Positions 31,191 to 38,546 of a stretch of 42,957 nt of DNA are shown here, in pieces (positions within the stretch are counted from its first letter, which is position 1; every line of letters begins with the position of its first letter). Origin of the DNA: CAYYYW01 sp964476245 (GTDB lineage Bacteria; Patescibacteriota; Microgenomatia; UBA1406; HO2-37-13b); assembly GCA_964476245.1 (NCBI GenBank), contig CAYYYW010000009.1, forward strand, positions 1 to 42,957, in the 5' to 3' direction. The notes below the pieces were generated by a model. That model searched no databases. It saw only the letters and a list, made by a program, of their open reading frames with translations, and had not been told where the DNA came from. The position numbers were made by a program, and so were the translations under genes.

Positions 31191-32092
31191 AAACCATTGT
31201 CACTCATACTTCTCCCGACCTTGATGCTATTTCATCTGTCTGGTTAATCAAGCGGTTTCTTCCCAACTGGCACAATGCTCAAGTTGAATTCGTTCCGGCC
31301 GGTTTAACTTTGGATAAAGAACCACCCGACGAAAATCCTCTTGTCATTCATGTAGATACCGGACTTGGGTCATTTGATCATCACCAAAATAATGAAAACA
31401 CTTGCTCTGCCAAAAAAGTCTTTCTTTTTTTAAAACGAAAAGATTTTATTAATAAAAAATTAATTAATCCTTTAGAAAGAATGGTAAATATTTTCAACGA
31501 AATTGATCATTTTCGTGAGGTTTTTTTACCCAAACCTGACAACGATATTTATGACTTTCTCATTATTGGCATTCTTGACGGACTACGGATGAAATTCCAA
31601 AACGATTCTCAAATGATAGAGACTGGAGAATTAATCCTTGATGGAATTTTGCGGACATTTATCAATAAAATCAAAGCGGAAAAAGAAATACAAACCGGCT
31701 CTATATTTAAAACTAAATGGGGTAAAGCAATCGGCTTAGAAACCGACAATGAGGAAGCTTCTCGCTTGGCTCAAAAAAAAGGCTATTCTTTAGTTGTTAG
31801 AAAAAGTCCTAAACAAGGCCATATAAGAATAAAACTGTCACCTTATTTATCCCGCCCGCCGACCCGCCCAAGCGGTCTTCGCAGCCATTTCGGTGAAAGA
31901 AGCAATTTAAAAAAAGACCTGTTAAACCTATTTGTCCTACACAAGCTTTTGAAACAAAAAGATCCTAAGGCTACCTGGTATTTTCATTCTTCAGGCCAAA
32001 TGATTTTAAACGGAACAACAAAAAACCCCGATACCATTCCGACAAAATTAAGCCTCAATGAAGTCGTTGATATTGTTAAAAAATTGAAATAA
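31187..32092 (+). CDS. DHH/MYG1-like putative metal-dependent phosphohydrolase
   Basis: The 301-residue protein has an N-terminal THTSPDLDAISSVWLIKRF motif and a VDTGLGSFDHHQN motif, which together look like the metal site of DHH or MYG1-type hydrolases. The C-terminal part has no recognisable domain. The segment SRPPTRPSGLRSHFGERSNL (31850-31910) is GC-rich, low in similarity to its surroundings and may be another repeat-derived insert. It overlaps the proS stop (ATGA), so start 31187 is chosen; an in-frame start at 31109 lies inside proS. The function is not known. Confidence 0.5.
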   Translation: MKTIVTHTSPDLDAISSVWLIKRFLPNWHNAQVEFVPAGLTLDKEPPDENPLVIHVDTGLGSFDHHQNNENTCSAKKVFLFLKRKDFINKKLINPLERMVNIFNEIDHFREVFLPKPDNDIYDFLIIGILDGLRMKFQNDSQMIETGELILDGILRTFINKIKAEKEIQTGSIFKTKWGKAIGLETDNEEASRLAQKKGYSLVVRKSPKQGHIRIKLSPYLSRPPTRPSGLRSHFGERSNLKKDLLNLFVLHKLLKQKDPKATWYFHSSGQMILNGTTKNPDTIPTKLSLNEVVDIVKKLK

Positions 32093-32145
32093 TAATTTAC
32101 CTTCTGTTTTTGCTTTCTATCTTTTTTATATTTTGTTTTTCATGT

Positions 32146-32166
32146 TATAATAAAATTATGGAGGTG
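32146..32166 (+). promoter_or_regulatory. -10 box and strong Shine-Dalgarno of rpsU
   Basis: TATAAT (32146-32151) is followed by GGAGGTG (32160-32166), 8 nt before the ATG at 32175. This is a short-leadered message with a strong ribosome-binding site, in contrast to the leaderless genes. Confidence 0.6.
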
Positions 32167-32174
32167 AATAATAC

Positions 32175-32375
32175 ATGATCGTTATTATCAAAAAACAAGG
32201 AGAAACAAAAGACGCTCTTTTTCGAAAGTTTACTAAAGTATTCCGGGAAGAAAATATTACTTTTGACGTCAGTAAAAAAAAGTTCTTTAAAAAGCCTTCT
32301 ATTTTGAAAAAAGAAAAGGAAAAAGACAGAATCAAAAGAAAAGTACAAGAACAAAGATTTTATAGAAGAAAATAA
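32175..32375 (+). CDS. rpsU: 30S ribosomal protein S21
   Basis: The 66-residue basic protein reads MIVIIKKQGETKDALFRKFT followed by a region rich in Lys and Arg (KKKFFKKPSILKKEKEKDR) and ends RRK, the pattern of bS21. It binds near the mRNA exit path by the anti-Shine-Dalgarno end of 16S rRNA and helps initiation. The gene itself has one of the few strong Shine-Dalgarno sites in this window. Confidence 0.92.
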   Translation: MIVIIKKQGETKDALFRKFTKVFREENITFDVSKKKFFKKPSILKKEKEKDRIKRKVQEQRFYRRK

Positions 32376-32382
32376 AAAAACT

Positions 32383-32760
32383 ATGTTAAATATTTTTTCC
32401 CGATCAAATTATAAAGTAAACCGCAAAATAGTAGCGGAAAAAATTTCTTCTTATTTAAAAAAACACGGTTTTTCTAAAAATGACTTACTTAATGTCATTT
32501 TTGTCGGTATACGAAAAATGAGAGAGGTCGCCAAAAAATATAAAAAAGAAGATGTTGCTTTGCCTGTTTTGTCTTTTTCATATTTGAAAAACGAGGTAGA
32601 GACGACCCGTCGGATCGTCTCTACAGAAGAAAATAATCTAATTGGCGAAATCTTTATCTGCTATCCTCAAGCAATTCTTTTAGCCGCCAAAAGAGAAAAA
32701 GAAGTTGATACCATTGTCATTGAATTAATCAAACACGGAATTGAAAATATCATTAAATAA
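32383..32760 (+). CDS. YbeY-like protein, C-terminally shortened
   Basis: The 125-residue protein resembles the endoribonuclease YbeY: SSYLKKHGFSKNDLLNVIFVG, then MREVAKKYKKEDVALPVLSFSYL (the N-x-x-Y-R/K...PTDVLSFP region) and LIGEIFICYPQAILLAAKREKEVDTIVIELIKHGIENIIK. The last part corresponds to the helix that should continue as HGxLHLxGYDH, the zinc-binding triad; here only the first His is kept. Either it is inactive or it works differently. An in-frame palindrome (32596-32624) encodes VETTRRIVST where YbeY proteins have a variable loop. It follows rpsU by 7 nt. Confidence 0.6.
   Translation: MLNIFSRSNYKVNRKIVAEKISSYLKKHGFSKNDLLNVIFVGIRKMREVAKKYKKEDVALPVLSFSYLKNEVETTRRIVSTEENNLIGEIFICYPQAILLAAKREKEVDTIVIELIKHGIENIIK
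32596..32624. repeat. In-frame palindrome, GTAGAGACG family
   Basis: gtagagacgacccg/cggatcgtctctac has a single mismatch in the stem and one central base. The outer arms match those of 8356-8384 and 8764-8788 in the ligase gene. Confidence 0.75.
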
Positions 32761-32823
32761 AATAGTAAGCTTTTTCAACTATAGATTTGACATTTGAGTT
32801 TTGACATTTGAGATTAAATTAAT

Positions 32824-33879
32824 ATGTTTTACTTAAAATACCGTCCTCAAACAATCGAAGAAATTGATAATCAAGCAATCAGAGAAAGAATAAAAATTTT
32901 GCTCCAATCAAAAAAGATTCCCCACGCTCTGCTTTTTACTGGCCCAAAAGGCACGGGAAAAACCTCCACCGCTCGAATTGTAGCCAAAGTAATAAATTGT
33001 GAAAAAAACCTTTATAATCAAAAATCAGATTCCGCCGAACCCTGCAACCGGTGCTATAGCTGTCAATCGATAACTGCCGGCTCTTCAATAGACATAATGG
33101 AAATAGACGCCGCTTCAACCAGAAAAATTGATGAAACGAGAGATCTTATTAACCAAGTTAAGTTTTCTTCCGTTCATAGCCGCTATAAAGTTTATATTAT
33201 CGATGAAGTTCACATGTTAACAACTGAATCATTTAACGCTCTTCTTAAAACCTTAGAAGAGCCTCCTTCTTTTACCATTTTCATTTTGGCTACTACTGAA
33301 AGTGATAAACTACCTAAAACGATTATTTCTCGTTGCCTCAAATTTAATTTTAGCAAGGCCAAAGAAACAGAAATTGTCAGAATGCTGACCCGGATTAGCA
33401 AAAGCGAAAAACTCAAAATAGATGCTCAAACACTAAAATTTATCGCAAAATATTCGGACAATTCCTTTCGCGACGCGGCCAAATTACTAGAAGAAACCGT
33501 TATTAATTGTTTAACACCGACAATTAATGATGTAAAAAAGATTTTGGGCTTGAAAGATGAACATGGCGACTTAATAAGATTGTTGGAAAAAAAGGATCTT
33601 AAATTAAGCATCGAATTTATTGAAAATTATGAAAAAAACGGAGGAAATTTTAAAATATTAATTGAATATTTACTTGATAAACTACATGGGGTTCTTCTTA
33701 AAAAAAATCGCCTTGAAACTGATTTAGAAGAAGATTACAATTTTTCATTAAAGGAAATCAGCACGTTGATAAAGTTATTGCAGAAAGCATATAATAACTT
33801 AAAATATTCACCAATAGAAACATTACCTTTAGAAATTGCAATGGTAGAATATATTGAAAATAAAACCTCCGAGGTTTGA
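32824..33879 (+). CDS. dnaX: DNA polymerase III gamma/tau-type clamp-loader ATPase
   Basis: The 351-residue protein starts FYLKYRPQTIEEIDNQAIRE, with Walker A GPKGTGKTS at about 40-48, a zinc module (CEKN...CNRCYSC), Walker B VYIIDEVHMLT at about 124-134, LLKTLEEPPSFTIFILATTE and the SRC motif (TIISRCLKFNF). It ends after the collar domain, with no tau-specific C-terminus, so it equals the gamma form. The last residues (KTSEV) and the TGA stop come from a palindromic element at 33863-33932. ybaB-like and recR downstream are common partners. Confidence 0.93.
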   Translation: MFYLKYRPQTIEEIDNQAIRERIKILLQSKKIPHALLFTGPKGTGKTSTARIVAKVINCEKNLYNQKSDSAEPCNRCYSCQSITAGSSIDIMEIDAASTRKIDETRDLINQVKFSSVHSRYKVYIIDEVHMLTTESFNALLKTLEEPPSFTIFILATTESDKLPKTIISRCLKFNFSKAKETEIVRMLTRISKSEKLKIDAQTLKFIAKYSDNSFRDAAKLLEETVINCLTPTINDVKKILGLKDEHGDLIRLLEKKDLKLSIEFIENYEKNGGNFKILIEYLLDKLHGVLLKKNRLETDLEEDYNFSLKEISTLIKLLQKAYNNLKYSPIETLPLEIAMVEYIENKTSEV

Positions 33880-33932
33880 CAAGTTTTATAAAGATACCTG
33901 CCTGCCGGCAGGCAGGAGAACCTCGGAGGTTA
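33863..33932. repeat. Dispersed palindromic element, short copy; supplies the dnaX stop codon
   Basis: Seventy bp run from aaacctccgaggtttgacaa to ggagaacctcggaggtta, with a perfect cctgcctgccggcaggcagg centre. It is the short version of 24879-24970. The dnaX stop TGA (33877-33879) lies in its left arm. Confidence 0.88.
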
Positions 33933-33939
33933 AATAATT

Positions 33940-34005
33940 GTCCGCCTACGCTCAAGTTCGTCTCGTGGTTTACATCCACGCAGCCGAAATTTCGCTTCGG
34001 CGGAC
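33940..34005. repeat. GTCCGCC...GGCGGAC inverted repeat
   Basis: Outer arms gtccgcc (33940-33946) and ggcggac (33999-34005) enclose cgtgg/ccacg and ccgaa/ttcgg stems. The ggcgga and aagcg motifs resemble those of the insert in prs and of the gap near 38990. Confidence 0.6.
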
Positions 34006-34008
34006 TTA

Positions 34009-34046
34009 AGAAACTGTAATCCCGATTAAATCGGGAAACAGTTTCT
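34009..34046. repeat. Hairpin directly before the ybaB Shine-Dalgarno
   Basis: agaaactgt (34009-34017) pairs with acagtttct (34038-34046), enclosing tcccgatt/aatcggga. AAAGGAGGTG starts at the next base (34047), so the hairpin could end at or affect the ribosome-binding site. Confidence 0.6.
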
Positions 34047-34056
34047 AAAGGAGGTG
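34047..34056 (+). promoter_or_regulatory. Strong Shine-Dalgarno of ybaB
   Basis: AAAGGAGGTG ends 7 nt before the ATG at 34064 and is nearly fully complementary to the 16S 3' end (cacctcctttc) in this same window. Confidence 0.7.
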
Positions 34057-34063
34057 AATAAAA

Positions 34064-34324
34064 ATGTTTAATCCACTTAAAGGTCTTGGAGATTTACAAC
34101 AAATGCAGCAACAGGCCCAGAAGATGCAGCAAGCGCTTCAACAAGAAGAAGTCGTCGTTGAAAAAAATGGCATTCGGGTAGTTTTGCGAGGCGACCAGCA
34201 AGTAAAAGAAATCGCTGTTGACGGAGTCTTAGAAAATCGCATTGCTGACATAATAAACGAAGCGATAAAAAAAACCCAAGAATTAGCCGCCAAAAAATTA
34301 ATCGAAATTTCCCAAAATCAATAA
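34064..34324 (+). CDS. ybaB: YbaB/EbfC nucleoid-associated protein
   Basis: The 86-residue protein shows the family pattern: MFNPLKGLGDLQQMQQQAQKMQ at the start, a Gln-rich helix, then VVVEKNGIRVVLRGDQQVKEIAVDG and a C-terminal helix with Lys residues. YbaB forms dimers that bind DNA, and its gene commonly lies between dnaX and recR, as here (with prs inserted). Confidence 0.88.
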   Translation: MFNPLKGLGDLQQMQQQAQKMQQALQQEEVVVEKNGIRVVLRGDQQVKEIAVDGVLENRIADIINEAIKKTQELAAKKLIEISQNQ

Positions 34325-34326
34325 TT

Positions 34327-34354
34327 GTAAGGAACAGGCATGCCTGTTCCCTAC
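34327..34354. repeat. Palindrome between ybaB and prs
   Basis: ggaacaggca|tgcctgttcc is perfect (34331-34350), with gtaa/ctac flanks. It resembles the palindrome in the transposase remnant at 29726-29756. Confidence 0.7.
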
Positions 34355-34370
34355 GCAAAGGTTAAAAACC

Positions 34371-35429
34371 ATGAAACTATTTTCCGGCACCGCCAGCCAA
34401 AAATTAGCAGAAGAAGTAGCTAAATTATTGAAGCTCCCACAACCTAATGGTCGGGGAATCCTTACAAACGCTTCGTCGGAGCTGAAATCCGCCGAAGCGG
34501 AAAATATCTATCCATCCCGCCGCAATCTAACTCTTGGGAAATTCCGCGAAGGCGGATTAAAACTCCCCCTGGCCGAAGCAGAGGTGGTTCGTTTTGGCAA
34601 TTCTGAAGTAAAAGTAACTATTAAAGAAAAAGTAAAAAATCAAAATTGTCTTGTTATTCAATCATCAAGTAATCCCACCGACACAAATTTAATGGAATTA
34701 TTTTTTTTCTGTGACGCCTTAAAACGCCAAGAGGCTAAAAAAGTTATCGCTGTTGTTCCCTATTTTGGTTATGCTAAACAAAATATTCAACATAGGGCAG
34801 GGGAGTGTATTTCCGTTAATGTCGTTATTCGTTTTATCGAAGCCATTGGTTTTGATAAAATTTACACCTTTGATATCCACGCCGAAGCGACCGGCGGTGT
34901 TTTTTCTATTCCCTTTAAGAATCTGTCTGCCTTTCCATTTTTAGCCGAAAAATTAGCCAGTTACTTTAATCAAGCAGGAATCAATAGAAAAGAGATTGTT
35001 CTTGTTTCCCCGGATCAAGGAGCAGTAGAAAAAGTTAGAAATTTCGGCCGCTTTTTTTATCAAAGTGAAAATTTTTCTCAAGTCGTTATTGAAAAACAAA
35101 GAGATCAAAATATTATACACAAAGCCCGTCCTTTAGGTCTTTATGGAAATGTGAAAGATAAAATCACGATTATTGTTGACGATATGGTTGTTTCGGGAAG
35201 CACGCTCATTCCGGCAATTGATCTATGCTTGGAAAAAGGAGCAAAAGATGTCTACGCCGCTGTTATCCATCACGACTTTACCTCAGATGCTCCGAAAAAA
35301 ATACAAGATTCAAGGCTGATTAAATTTTTTACCACCAATACTATTGCTCTTGCCGAACGACAAAGATTTGAAAAACTTGAAGAATATTCAATCGCCCCAA
35401 TTATAGCCAAGGAATTGAGTAATTTGTAA
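34371..35429 (+). CDS. prs: Ribose-phosphate pyrophosphokinase (PRPP synthetase) with in-frame insert
   Basis: The 352-residue enzyme makes PRPP from ribose 5-phosphate and ATP. Conserved parts are MKLFSGTASQKLAEEVAKLL, EAEVVRFGNSEVKV, the VIAVVPYFGYAKQ region, IYTFDIHAE, VSPDQGAVEK and the PRPP-binding loop ITIIVDDMVVSGSTL. Between residue 23 (KLP) and residue 67 (LAEAEVVRF) there are about 43 extra residues (QPNGRGILTNASS to REGGLKLP), absent from normal enzymes of about 310 aa. Their DNA (34440-34568) contains inverted repeats shared with intergenic sequence near 38990. The flexible loop at residues corresponding to PYFGYAKQ and the rest are intact, so activity is plausible. Confidence 0.93.
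   Translation: MKLFSGTASQKLAEEVAKLLKLPQPNGRGILTNASSELKSAEAENIYPSRRNLTLGKFREGGLKLPLAEAEVVRFGNSEVKVTIKEKVKNQNCLVIQSSSNPTDTNLMELFFFCDALKRQEAKKVIAVVPYFGYAKQNIQHRAGECISVNVVIRFIEAIGFDKIYTFDIHAEATGGVFSIPFKNLSAFPFLAEKLASYFNQAGINRKEIVLVSPDQGAVEKVRNFGRFFYQSENFSQVVIEKQRDQNIIHKARPLGLYGNVKDKITIIVDDMVVSGSTLIPAIDLCLEKGAKDVYAAVIHHDFTSDAPKKIQDSRLIKFFTTNTIALAERQRFEKLEEYSIAPIIAKELSNL
34440..34568. repeat. Palindromic element inserted in prs
   Basis: aatccgccgaagcgga (34486-34501) and tccgcgaaggcggatt (34543-34558) form an imperfect stem within the extra segment. The 18-mer cgcgaaggcggattaaaa (34545-34562) recurs at 38988-39005 between genes. The reading frame stays open throughout. Confidence 0.8.
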
Positions 35430-35430
35430 T

Positions 35431-36132
35431 ATGAACTCTTTACCCAAACCTTTACAAAAAACCATCGACTTCTTCGAAAAACTTCCTGGTATTGGCCCAA
35501 AAACTGCCAAACGCCTGGCTTTTTATCTTTTAAGAATTCCCCAAAACGAACTTGAGGAGTTTTCTAAAACCTTAGTTGAATTAAAAAATAAATCTCATTA
35601 TTGTCAAATCTGTTTGAATTTAACCGAGGAAAAAATCTGCTCAATTTGTAACGATTCAGGAAGAAATAAAAATATAATAACCGTCGTTGAAGATGTCCTT
35701 GATCTTTTATCAGTAGAAACCGGTAGAAAATACAATGGTGTTTATCACGTTCTTCATGGTCGAATTGACCCTTTAAATTATATTGGTCCTGACGATATCT
35801 TTATCAATCACTTATTAAAAAGAGTGAAAACCGCCTTAATCAAACCGACGCGATTAGACTCCTTAAAACCTGACTCTCAAACCTCTGTAGTTAAGAATAC
35901 CCAAGGAAGAACCGCCGCGGTTAAAGAAATCATCCTGGCTACTAACCCCAACATGGAAGGAGAGGCGACCGCCATGTATATTAAAAAAAGATTGGAAGAG
36001 ATAAAAAAACAAAACAAGCTTAATTTCAAAATTACCCGCCTAGCCTACGGTCTTCCCATCGGCGCCGACTTAGAATACGCCGACTACATGACTCTTCAAC
36101 GCTCTATGGAAGGTAGAACAGAATACAAATAA
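35431..36132 (+). CDS. recR: Recombination mediator RecR with in-frame insert
   Basis: The 233-residue protein has the helix-hairpin-helix LPGIGPKTAKRLAFYLL, a four-Cys zinc finger (CQICLNL...KICSICND), and the Toprim domain (ITVVEDVLDLLSVE, YHVLHGRIDPLNYIGPDDI, EIILATNPNMEGEATAMYI) with C-terminal RLAYGLPIGADLEYAD. RecR normally has about 200 residues. The excess comes from LDSLKPDSQTSVVKNTQGRTAAV (about 147-169), encoded by DNA with aacctctgtagtta and gaaccgccgcggttaaag, related to the repeats in the Clp-like gene. It acts in RecFOR gap repair. Confidence 0.94.
   Translation: MNSLPKPLQKTIDFFEKLPGIGPKTAKRLAFYLLRIPQNELEEFSKTLVELKNKSHYCQICLNLTEEKICSICNDSGRNKNIITVVEDVLDLLSVETGRKYNGVYHVLHGRIDPLNYIGPDDIFINHLLKRVKTALIKPTRLDSLKPDSQTSVVKNTQGRTAAVKEIILATNPNMEGEATAMYIKKRLEEIKKQNKLNFKITRLAYGLPIGADLEYADYMTLQRSMEGRTEYK
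35880..35925. repeat. In-frame degenerate palindromic element in recR
   Basis: aacctctgtagtta on the left and aaccgccgcggtta on the right bracket a 15-nt centre. The right arm matches aaccgccgcggtt in the Clp-like gene (22889). It encodes the extra residues before EIILATNPNMEG. Confidence 0.6.
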
Positions 36133-36155
36133 TAGTAGACGCATTCAGGAGCTTC

Positions 36156-37826
36156 CTAAATCTCTATAATCTCCACTACCACCAATGGCTCTCTACCTGT
36201 TTTTTTATGAAAAAAACTTTCCAGGCTTTTAATTAATTCATGCTTAAAATTTTTTACATCTTGTTTTTTTGGTTTTTTTAAATTAAATAATCTTTCTGTT
36301 TCTTTTTCGGCTTCAGCAAAAATTATTTTTTCGTCTTTGCCAAAAGTAAATCCGCGTGATATGAATTGAGGTCTAATCAATAGTTGTCCGGATTGATCAA
36401 TTATTAAGTTTAAAACAACCATTCCTTCTTTAGCCAGCGTCTGTCTATCGCGCAAAATAACATTACCCACATCACCAACACCATAAGCATCTACATAAAT
36501 GTTCTTTGTTTTAATCGATTGCCCAAGACTGCCTTTATCTCTTCCAAACCAATACGTTTCACCTTCTTGAAGTAACACTACCTGTCGCTCGTGATAACCA
36601 AGATCTTTGGCTAATTCTAAATATTGCCTTTGGTGTCTAATTGTCCCCCCAATTGGCAAAAGGTAACGCGGATTAGTAAAACGAATAAGAAATTTAAGGT
36701 CTTCCTGATTGCCATGGCCAGAAGCATGAAGTTGATTATGAATATCCGAATAAACAACCGTTGCTTTTAAAAGAGATAGTCTCTCAATTAAATTATAAAC
36801 CTCGTTTTCCGACCCGGGAATAGGATCGGATGAAAAAATAACCCTATCACCGTCCTTAATTTTTACATTTTTGTTTTCATTATTAGCCACTTTTGACAAG
36901 GCTGAATTAAACTGACCTTGCGAGCCGGCAATAATAAAACAAACTTTATTTGCCGCAAATCGATTAACTTCTTCTTCTCTAATTAAAAATTTTTCCGGTA
37001 TCGGTAGGTAGCCAATTGTTTTAGCTAACCTCGTGTTCTCTCTCACTGACCTACCTAAAAAACAAATTTTGCGGTTATATTTAATCGCCGCTTCAACGCA
37101 TTGTCTGATGCGTGAAATATTGGAGGAAAAGGTCGTCATAAAAAATTTACCCTTTGTTTGTCTCATTTCATCATCAAAAGTCTTGCCAACAATTTTTTCC
37201 GAAAGAGTTAAGCCTTCGTTTTCAGCGCCCAAACAATCAGAAAGTAAACATAATATTCCTTCATCACCGGCTTTCGTAATAGCGGAAAAATTCGGCGGCG
37301 GTCCATAAGGGGGAGTCAGATCAAATTTAAAGTCTGCACCATGATAAAAATTTCCAACCGGTGTTTTGATTAAAATATGAGTCGCGTCGGGAATAGAATG
37401 GGTAAGCTGAATAAAACGGGCGGTAAACCGACCAAGTTGATAATCTTTTTTATAATCAACTTCATTTACTTTTACTGACAAACCAAACTCGGCAAATTTT
37501 GCTTCGGTCAAAACCGCGGTCAACCGACTACCAAAAATTGGCGGCCGGCCCAGTTTATCATAATGAAAACGTAAAGCCGTAATGTGATCTTCATGACCAT
37601 GGGTTAAAAGAACCGCCCGAACCTTATCCATTTTACCTTCTAAATAACTAATGTCAGGAATAACAAAATCTATTCCCAGTTCCTTTTCTTTAGGAAAACC
37701 AATGCCACAATCAACAATAAGAATATCTACTAAAGTATTATTTTCATACAACTCATAGAGATACATATTCTTGGTTACATCCACAATGCCACCAAGAGGA
37801 ATAAAACGAAGTTTAAAATCATTCAT
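36156..37826 (-). CDS. rnj: Ribonuclease J
   Basis: From the ATG at 37826 the protein has 556 residues. MNDFKLRFIPLGGIVDVTKN starts a metallo-beta-lactamase domain with the metal motif LTHGHEDHITAL at about 73-84. The beta-CASP part includes LSDCLGAENEGLTLSEKIV, TTFSSNISRI, FLGRSVRENT and IAGSQGQFNSALSKVA; the C-terminal GHGNQEDL and RYLLPIGGTIRHQRQYLELA follow. It is a 5'-3' exonuclease and endonuclease that matures and degrades RNA, a likely partner for the processing of 16S ends. A longer frame to 37976 is mostly repeat-derived and rejected. TATAAT lies about 10 nt before the start. Confidence 0.93.
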   Translation of the reverse strand: MNDFKLRFIPLGGIVDVTKNMYLYELYENNTLVDILIVDCGIGFPKEKELGIDFVIPDISYLEGKMDKVRAVLLTHGHEDHITALRFHYDKLGRPPIFGSRLTAVLTEAKFAEFGLSVKVNEVDYKKDYQLGRFTARFIQLTHSIPDATHILIKTPVGNFYHGADFKFDLTPPYGPPPNFSAITKAGDEGILCLLSDCLGAENEGLTLSEKIVGKTFDDEMRQTKGKFFMTTFSSNISRIRQCVEAAIKYNRKICFLGRSVRENTRLAKTIGYLPIPEKFLIREEEVNRFAANKVCFIIAGSQGQFNSALSKVANNENKNVKIKDGDRVIFSSDPIPGSENEVYNLIERLSLLKATVVYSDIHNQLHASGHGNQEDLKFLIRFTNPRYLLPIGGTIRHQRQYLELAKDLGYHERQVVLLQEGETYWFGRDKGSLGQSIKTKNIYVDAYGVGDVGNVILRDRQTLAKEGMVVLNLIIDQSGQLLIRPQFISRGFTFGKDEKIIFAEAEKETERLFNLKKPKKQDVKNFKHELIKSLESFFHKKTGREPLVVVEIIEI

Positions 37827-37881
37827 ATAACAATGTATTATAATTATAACAGTTTCAAATAAGAAAATATACTGAATTTCG

Positions 37882-37967
37882 CCCCGACGCCAGAAAGCCA
37901 TGGGTGTAAACCCGTGGATAAATGGCTTTCTGGCGTCGGGGTTCCGACACCTGAAGGGGCGTCGGAA
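37882..37967. repeat. Long palindromic element upstream of RNase J
   Basis: Arms ccccgacgccagaaagcca (37882-37900) and tggctttctggcgtcgggg (37923-37941) are perfect complements over 19 bp, with gggtgtaaaccc in the loop. A second hairpin ttccgac/gtcggaa follows (37942-37967). The gap holds the divergent promoters of RNase J and the gene at 38004. Confidence 0.88.
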
Positions 37968-38003
37968 CTCTGACAAATTTAAACTAATTCAACCAGTAGT
38001 AAT

Positions 38004-38546
38004 ATGGCTAAAGGAGGTTTTTGGTCTGATACTTTCGAACAATTAGAACAGTTGGGGACGTCAACCGTCAAGCAAACCGGCCAAGCGGTGAAGAGTGTCA
38101 CAATCGGCTCATTACAAAAAGCAGTTCAGGAACTCACTGGCGGAGCATCATCGCCACCATCATCAGACAAAGGAATAGAAAAAACCGAAAAAGGCCAAGG
38201 TCAAAAACAAAACCATACTCCTATTGATACTAAAATACTTGAAGAGGGGTATAAAAAACAAGATCAGCAAAAAATTATGGATGTTCGCCAAAAACTTTGG
38301 CATTATTTTAATTTAGAAAAACATGAGGAGAAAAAAGCAACTGAGAATACAAAAAGAGGGGAAGAGGAAAGAAAAAGAAAAGAAGAATGGGAAAAAGAAG
38401 AAGAGAAAAAGAGGAAAGAAGAGAAAGTAAAACAACAACCTTTTGTTGAAACGCCTAAAGGAAAAGAAAGACGCAGTATTTTTGCCCCTAAAAAAGTCGC
38501 CAAACGTTCGCAAATGGAAACAAGAGTCGGCAGCGGCAAACAATAA
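38004..38546 (+). CDS. Charged coiled-coil hypothetical protein
   Basis: The 180-residue protein is not recognised. Its start (MAKGGFWSDTFEQLEQLGTS) and the segment KQTGQAVKSVTIGSLQKAVQELTG suggest short amphipathic helices. Residues 60-150 are rich in Lys, Glu and Gln (many KEE, EEK and KKR runs), likely coiled coil or disordered, and the tail is basic (PKKVAKRSQMETRVGSG). No signal peptide or membrane segment is seen. Its stop codon (38544-38546) abuts the first base of tRNA-Pro. A nucleic-acid or ribosome link is possible only from charge. Confidence 0.55.
   Translation: MAKGGFWSDTFEQLEQLGTSTVKQTGQAVKSVTIGSLQKAVQELTGGASSPPSSDKGIEKTEKGQGQKQNHTPIDTKILEEGYKKQDQQKIMDVRQKLWHYFNLEKHEEKKATENTKRGEEERKRKEEWEKEEEKKRKEEKVKQQPFVETPKGKERRSIFAPKKVAKRSQMETRVGSGKQ

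Noticed and set aside
31850..31910. Clear palindromic insert in the DHH-like gene
   Set aside because: The GC-rich segment looks foreign, but no good inverted repeat or second copy was found, so it is not listed as a repeat.
37827..37976. N-terminal extension of RNase J
   Set aside because: The added 50 residues come from palindromic repeat DNA, and MNDFKLRFIPLGG is the normal family start.
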